DNA of 9,791 nt from an uncultured Selenomonadaceae bacterium (lineage in GTDB: Bacteria; Bacillota; Negativicutes; Selenomonadales; Selenomonadaceae): the NCBI GenBank assembly GCA_905236145.1, contig CAJOOE010000026.1, positions 1 to 9,791 of the forward strand, given 5' to 3'. The notes beneath the pieces were generated by a model. That model made no database searches. It worked only from the letters and a program-made list of their open reading frames with translations, and was not told where the DNA came from. Position numbers and translations under genes: made by a program. Positions 6,328 through 9,791 of the stretch are shown one piece after another (the first letter of the stretch is position 1; every line of letters starts with the position of its first letter).

Positions 6328-7197
6328 TTGAACGAAATTTTAAAAAATGCGGCGGCAAATATCCCCTCTCTCCAATGGTTTCCGGGACACATGAAAAAAG
6401 CAGAAAGGTTAATCGTCGAAAATTTAAAAAGCGTCGATATAGTCATAGAACTTTTGGACGCAAGAATACCGCTGTCATCACAAAATCCGTTATTGAATGA
6501 ATTACTCGGAGAAAAACCGCGAATTAAGGTATTGGCAAAAAGCGACTTGGCGGACGAAAGGCAGACAAAAAAATTTATAGAAAAGTTTCGGGCTTGCGGC
6601 ATCACGGCAATAGCGACGGACGCGGGAACCGGTGCAGGATTAAAAAATTTGATTGCCGCCGCCAAAAAAGCCGCAGAGCCGAAAACGCAAAAATTTCATC
6701 GCGGAGCCCGTGCGATGACAGTGGGAATACCGAATGTCGGAAAATCAAGCCTTATAAACAGACTTGCCGGCGGCAACCGCACCAAAACAGAAAATCGACC
6801 GGGAATAACCCGTGCAAACCGGTTGATAAAAATAGCGGACGGATTGGACTTGTTTGACACGCCGGGAGTCCTGTGGGCGAAATTTGACGACCCGGAAGTC
6901 GCGATAAAATTGGCATGGACTTACGCAATAAACGACGACGTTTACGACATAGAACCGGCGGTGTACATCTTGCTTGAAGTTCTTGCGGAAAAATACCCGG
7001 CTCCGCTCTGCGACAGATTTAAATTGTCTGCGGAAATTTTGGAGAAACCCGGTCACGAAATTTTGGAAAAAATTGCCGTGAATCGCGGCTGTATTCGCAA
7101 AGGCGGGACTATTGACGTTGACAAGGCGGCAAAATTGATTCTTACCGAATTTCGATCCGGGAAATTGGGACGCGTAACTTTAGACGATCCGGTGTAA
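6328..7197 (+). CDS. rbgA: Ribosome biogenesis GTPase RbgA (YlqF)
   Basis: A 289-residue circularly permuted GTPase that, in Bacillus subtilis, drives late assembly of the 50S subunit. The N-terminal QWFPGHMKKAER block (16-27) holds the histidine (H21) corresponding to the catalytic one in RbgA. Motif order is G4 first, then G1 GIPNVGKS (133-140), G2 within RPGIT (T161) and G3 DTPG (177-180). The C-terminal domain (about 205-289) is of family length and ends in KLGRVTLDDP. The G4 motif reads AKSD (70-73) instead of NKxD, replacing the usual base-contacting asparagine. The start is TTG 6328, 7 bases after GAGGTG (6315-6320); an in-frame TTG at 6322 is too close to that site. A clear promoter was not found in 6204-6327; that stretch contains only a weak TTTCTCCG/CGGAGAAA inverted repeat (6220-6227, 6247-6254). 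Confidence 0.94.
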   Translation: MNEILKNAAANIPSLQWFPGHMKKAERLIVENLKSVDIVIELLDARIPLSSQNPLLNELLGEKPRIKVLAKSDLADERQTKKFIEKFRACGITAIATDAGTGAGLKNLIAAAKKAAEPKTQKFHRGARAMTVGIPNVGKSSLINRLAGGNRTKTENRPGITRANRLIKIADGLDLFDTPGVLWAKFDDPEVAIKLAWTYAINDDVYDIEPAVYILLEVLAEKYPAPLCDRFKLSAEILEKPGHEILEKIAVNRGCIRKGGTIDVDKAAKLILTEFRSGKLGRVTLDDPV

Positions 7198-7212
7198 ATT
7201 TTTGACTTTCAA

Positions 7213-7259
7213 CTTTCCCGAATTTGTGTTATATTTCTCTTCAAAGAAATTCGGGAGAG
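7213..7259 (+). promoter_or_regulatory. Extended -10 promoter inside a 13-bp inverted repeat, upstream of wbaP
   Basis: TGTTATATT (7227-7235) is an extended -10 matching TATAAT at 5 of 6 positions. No good -35 is correctly spaced: TTGACT at 7202-7207 is 22 bases away. CTTTCCCGAATTT (7213-7225) is the reverse complement of AAATTCGGGAGAG (7247-7259) except for one G-U position. The left arm lies just upstream of the -10. The right arm lies just after the predicted start site (near 7242) and contains the gene's Shine-Dalgarno. Confidence 0.6.
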
Positions 7260-7267
7260 TGGCAGTA

Positions 7268-8707
7268 TTGTCGTCACAAACATTGAAAAAATTTTTCGAT
7301 CCCAATTCAATAATACCGCCGATATTGTTTATGCTGTTCGACTATATCGGGGTTGTTGTTGCGGAACACGTTGCATTTTTTTTGCGGAATCGCTTGGATT
7401 TTTGGGAGAACGCTCATTATTATTATGCCGACCCTTACATATATATCTGGGTGCCGCTCTTGTTTTTGATTGCCCTGCGAAATTCCCGCTCTTACGACCG
7501 AATGAAACCGATTGTCGAAATAATGCGTGGAATATTTGTATCTGTTTTTTACGGCTGGGCGGCATCAATAATCTTGATTTACTTCCTCAAAGCCGGGAAT
7601 CAGACCTCGCGTCTTTTTATAATTCTGTTCGGTCTTGCGGTACTTATGGGCGTTTGCGTGATTCGCTACGCCGTCTTGAAATTTATGAAATGCCGGCAAC
7701 TCTTCGTCGAACCTGTGACGGTTATCGGAGCGGGCTTGACTGCGGAAAGGTTGTTGAAGTTTTACCGTGAAGACTTGGGGTACAGATATGAAATTGTCGG
7801 ATTTATAGACGATCACCCGGTATCGGAAATTTTGCCGGCAGAATATCCGATTTTGGGCGGGTTTTGCGACGCGAAAAAAATAATTCGCGAGAAAAAAACC
7901 GGAACGGTAATAATAGCCGCTCCGGGAATAAGCAAGGAACAACTGCAAGATTTGATAAATGACATTCAACCGCACGTCAAAAATATTTCATTCATTCCGG
8001 ATTTAATCGGTACGCCGATGGCGGGCGTGGACGCGGCAGTCTTGTTCAGTGAAAAAATTTTGATCTTAAACGTCCGAAACAACCTTGCAAGTCCGTACAA
8101 CAAATTTATAAAAAGAATATTCGATTTATTCTGCACGGTGACGGGCGGAATTTTAATCTCGCCGTTTCTTTTAATTATAGCGATCCTCGTGGCGTTTGAA
8201 AATCGCGGTAAGGTAATTTTTGCACACAGGAGAGTCGGAAAGGGCGGCAAACATTTTTCCTGCTACAAATTTCAAACCATGGTGCCGAATGCGGAAGACA
8301 AATTGGAAAAATATCTTGCCGCAAATCCGGACGCGAAAAGAGAATGGGAAGAAAGTTTCAAACTTACAAACGATCCGCGAGTCACCAAGCTGGGAAATTT
8401 TCTGCGGCGTACAAGCTTGGACGAATTGCCGCAACTTTTCAACGTCCTCAAAGGCGAAATGAGCCTTGTGGGACCGCGTCCGATTATCGACGAAGAAATC
8501 GAGCGGTATGAAGAAAATATCCGCGAATATTATATGGTCTTGCCGGGAATCACCGGAATGTGGCAGGTTTCCGGGCGAAGCGATACCACCTACCCCGAAC
8601 GTGTCGCGATGGATACCTGGTATGTCAGAAACTGGTCAATTTGGATAGACTTGATGTATCTGTTCAAGACGGTCAAGGCGGTTTTCACCGGCAAAGGTGC
8701 TTATTGA
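7268..8707 (+). CDS. wbaP: Undecaprenyl-phosphate sugar-phosphotransferase (WbaP/RfbP type)
   Basis: A 479-residue polyprenyl-phosphate hexose-1-phosphate transferase expected to start a surface glycan by moving sugar-1-phosphate from a UDP-sugar to undecaprenyl phosphate; galactose is usual for WbaP, but the sugar is not certain. Four hydrophobic segments (about 15-37, 57-71, 89-108, 116-135) precede a Rossmann-like domain (VTVIGAGLTAERLL, about 150-163). IGTPMAGVDAA and NNLASPYNKFIKRIFD lead to a membrane-inserted helix (about 288-310). The catalytic domain shows KFQTM (334-338), RRTSLDELPQLFNVLKGEMSLVGPRP (380-405, with D385/E386) and LPGITGMWQVSGR (425-437). TTG 7268 follows GGGAGAG (7253-7259) and gives the length of Salmonella WbaP (~476). 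It is not within a visible polysaccharide cluster and follows rbgA by 70 bases. Confidence 0.93.
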   Translation: MSSQTLKKFFDPNSIIPPILFMLFDYIGVVVAEHVAFFLRNRLDFWENAHYYYADPYIYIWVPLLFLIALRNSRSYDRMKPIVEIMRGIFVSVFYGWAASIILIYFLKAGNQTSRLFIILFGLAVLMGVCVIRYAVLKFMKCRQLFVEPVTVIGAGLTAERLLKFYREDLGYRYEIVGFIDDHPVSEILPAEYPILGGFCDAKKIIREKKTGTVIIAAPGISKEQLQDLINDIQPHVKNISFIPDLIGTPMAGVDAAVLFSEKILILNVRNNLASPYNKFIKRIFDLFCTVTGGILISPFLLIIAILVAFENRGKVIFAHRRVGKGGKHFSCYKFQTMVPNAEDKLEKYLAANPDAKREWEESFKLTNDPRVTKLGNFLRRTSLDELPQLFNVLKGEMSLVGPRPIIDEEIERYEENIREYYMVLPGITGMWQVSGRSDTTYPERVAMDTWYVRNWSIWIDLMYLFKTVKAVFTGKGAY

Positions 8708-9387
8708 TTTTCCGGTAAAATTTTCGCGTAAACATTTTTGACGGCCCCGTTATAAGCGGGGATTTTTATTTCGTCGGACGGCGTGACTTCAAGAGTAATG
8801 CCCCAGACTTTCAGCGTTTCGGCAACGCCGCCCCGCATTTTTATTGCACCTTCCAAAGATTTTTTGTCGCCGATTGCGTTTATTTCGTAAGGCGGCGCAC
8901 TTCTCACATTATTTACCGAAAGCGTCGGTCCCGCACATCGAATTTCGCTTGTCGCGATAAGTCTTTGCCCGTTTATGGAAATTGCCTCCGCTCCCGCCGC
9001 CCGCAGTTCATTTATAACCCTTAAAATATCATCGTCGTGTATCAAATATAAATTCGGATTTTCGCCGGACTTCGCGACGCGTGTGCTGTCGTCCATTTTT
9101 ACGGAAATTCCTTCGCCGATTAAGGGAACCGTGCAGGATTGCAATTTTAAATCGTCCGTCAATCCGCGATTCGACGAAATTTTTGAAATTTGTTTCGACA
9201 GTTCGTCGCGTTCTTCTTCCGTCCTTACAAGCCGGGCGGCAAGTTCTTCAATTCTCTGATTTTGCAAATCGGATTTTGAACCTTGAACATTTTTGAATTG
9301 AGCGGCGAGAATAAAGCCGAGTACAAAACAAATTAAAACCATTGACGAGCCGCAACGCGAAAAAATTTCTTTGAGTTTCGACAACAT
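8701..9387 (-). CDS. DUF881-family membrane-anchored coiled-coil protein
   Basis: A 228-residue protein with one transmembrane segment (about 15-30, SMVLICFVLGFILAAQ) and a coiled coil (about 37-72, rich in Glu, Arg and Leu). The following domain fits DUF881: GEGISVKMDD (91-100), INELRAAGAEAISINGQR (125-142), APPYEINAIGD (164-174), LEGAIKMRGG (178-187) and a terminal IKIPAYNG. The fold probably lies outside the cytoplasmic membrane. The molecular function of DUF881 is not established; in many Firmicutes such genes sit near division genes, which is not the case here. ATG 9387 begins one base after the recO stop, so translation is probably coupled; the only SD-like word is GGGG (9398-9395), inside recO. 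The 3' end overlaps wbaP by 7 bp tail to tail. Confidence 0.85.
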   Translation of the reverse strand: MLSKLKEIFSRCGSSMVLICFVLGFILAAQFKNVQGSKSDLQNQRIEELAARLVRTEEERDELSKQISKISSNRGLTDDLKLQSCTVPLIGEGISVKMDDSTRVAKSGENPNLYLIHDDDILRVINELRAAGAEAISINGQRLIATSEIRCAGPTLSVNNVRSAPPYEINAIGDKKSLEGAIKMRGGVAETLKVWGITLEVTPSDEIKIPAYNGAVKNVYAKILPENQ

Positions 9388-9388
9388 T

Positions 9389-9791
9389 TTAATTCCCCAA
9401 TTCCCTGATAAATTTAACCGAATTTAATTCCCTGCCGAGTTCCGCCTGAACATAATTGAGAAAGAAATTTTCTGCCGCCGAAATCTGTCGCGGTTTAAAT
9501 GAAAGTTGCGTGTTCTCCCCGCCGTCAAAGTTCAGCATTTTCTCAAAAGTCAGCCGCAAACCTTCCGGGTAATTCGTCGCGTCCGTCGCAAAGGCGACAC
9601 AATTTTTACAGACCGCACCGCCGTCAGGCAAGGAAATAAAAGCGTCGCCGTCAATCGCCCTGCCGCACCGCACACAAGATTTAAAGTTCAACTGCACGCC
9701 GCTCAACTGCATAAATTTGCAAATTCCCATAAGTGCCGCAATTTTCGGATTGCGTCTGTCGAGAAAAGGCAGGAAGTTTTTCAGCAACTCA
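9389..9791 (-). CDS. recO: DNA repair protein RecO, C-terminal part (N-terminus beyond the window)
   Basis: RecO loads RecA onto SSB-coated single-stranded DNA together with RecR and anneals complementary strands. The visible 133 residues run in frame off the right edge; the first in-frame TTG (9787) is an internal leucine, not a start. The segment shows the RecO C-terminal helical domain (FLPFLDRRNPKIAALMGIC, KFMQLSGVQLNF), then a zinc-finger-like pair CVRC and CKNC separated by 18 residues with the conserved PDGGAVC, and a final helical part ending YVQAELGRELNSVKFIREL. The N-terminal OB fold is outside the window. It is the promoter-proximal member of a recO-DUF881 unit, with a one-base gap between genes. 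Confidence 0.9.
   Translation of the reverse strand, partial: ELLKNFLPFLDRRNPKIAALMGICKFMQLSGVQLNFKSCVRCGRAIDGDAFISLPDGGAVCKNCVAFATDATNYPEGLRLTFEKMLNFDGGENTQLSFKPRQISAAENFFLNYVQAELGRELNSVKFIRELGN

Noticed and set aside
7202..7267. Longer wbaP starting at TTG 7202
   Set aside because: There is no SD before 7202, the extra 22 residues would be translated from the promoter region, and the 7268 start gives the normal WbaP length with an SD.
8687..8700. CACC-GGCAAA-GGTG hairpin at the end of wbaP as a terminator
   Set aside because: The stem has only 4 bp, lies within coding sequence, and has no T-run on either strand.
1..9791. CRISPR arrays, insertion sequences, phage genes, toxin-antitoxin or defence systems
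   Set aside because: No regularly spaced repeats, transposase motifs, or defence or integrase domains were seen in any supported reading frame.

Overview
The window looks like chromosomal housekeeping DNA from a diderm Firmicute of the class Negativicutes (Selenomonas/Megasphaera relatives). This is inference. The main pointers are a short flavodoxin that closely resembles, from memory, the Megasphaera elsdenii protein (shared GCPAMG, PFFTD and GLFGSYGWG blocks), an RbgA/YlqF GTPase of Firmicutes type, a DUF881 protein, and a WbaP-type initiating glycosyltransferase, which fits a lipopolysaccharide-bearing Firmicute. Strong Shine-Dalgarno sites and frequent TTG/GTG starts agree with this. No transposase, phage gene, CRISPR array or toxin-antitoxin pair was found.

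Layout. (1) Positions 1-142: 3' part of tRNA-Leu(CAA) and its intrinsic terminator. (2) 168-2926, plus strand: an extended -10 promoter, a YcdX-like PHP-domain metallophosphatase, an acyl-CoA synthetase, a hairpin terminator that abuts the next ribosome binding site, and a small single-pass membrane protein of unknown function. (3) 2960-5523, minus strand: a two-gene unit of a large U32-family protein (candidate RNA hydroxylase) followed by a small protein that looks like a divergent GrpE. (4) 5524-5719: a divergent intergenic region with a good flavodoxin promoter and a leader containing repeated CAGTG/CACTG words. (5) 5720-8707, plus strand: flavodoxin with terminator, then rbgA, then wbaP with its own promoter embedded in a 13-bp inverted repeat. 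(6) 8701-9791, minus strand: recO (N-terminus outside the window) and a DUF881 membrane protein one base downstream. The DUF881 and wbaP reading frames overlap tail to tail by 7 bp.

Most genes are individually recognisable and do not form one pathway: metallophosphatase, acyl activation, RNA modification, electron transfer, 50S ribosome assembly, surface polysaccharide initiation and recombinational repair. I do not see a convincing new multi-gene system. The items most worth a second look are the orphan GrpE-like protein, the inverted repeat around the wbaP promoter and RBS, the nested repeats in the flavodoxin leader, the AKSD in place of NKxD in RbgA, and the terminator directly preceding the small membrane-protein gene.
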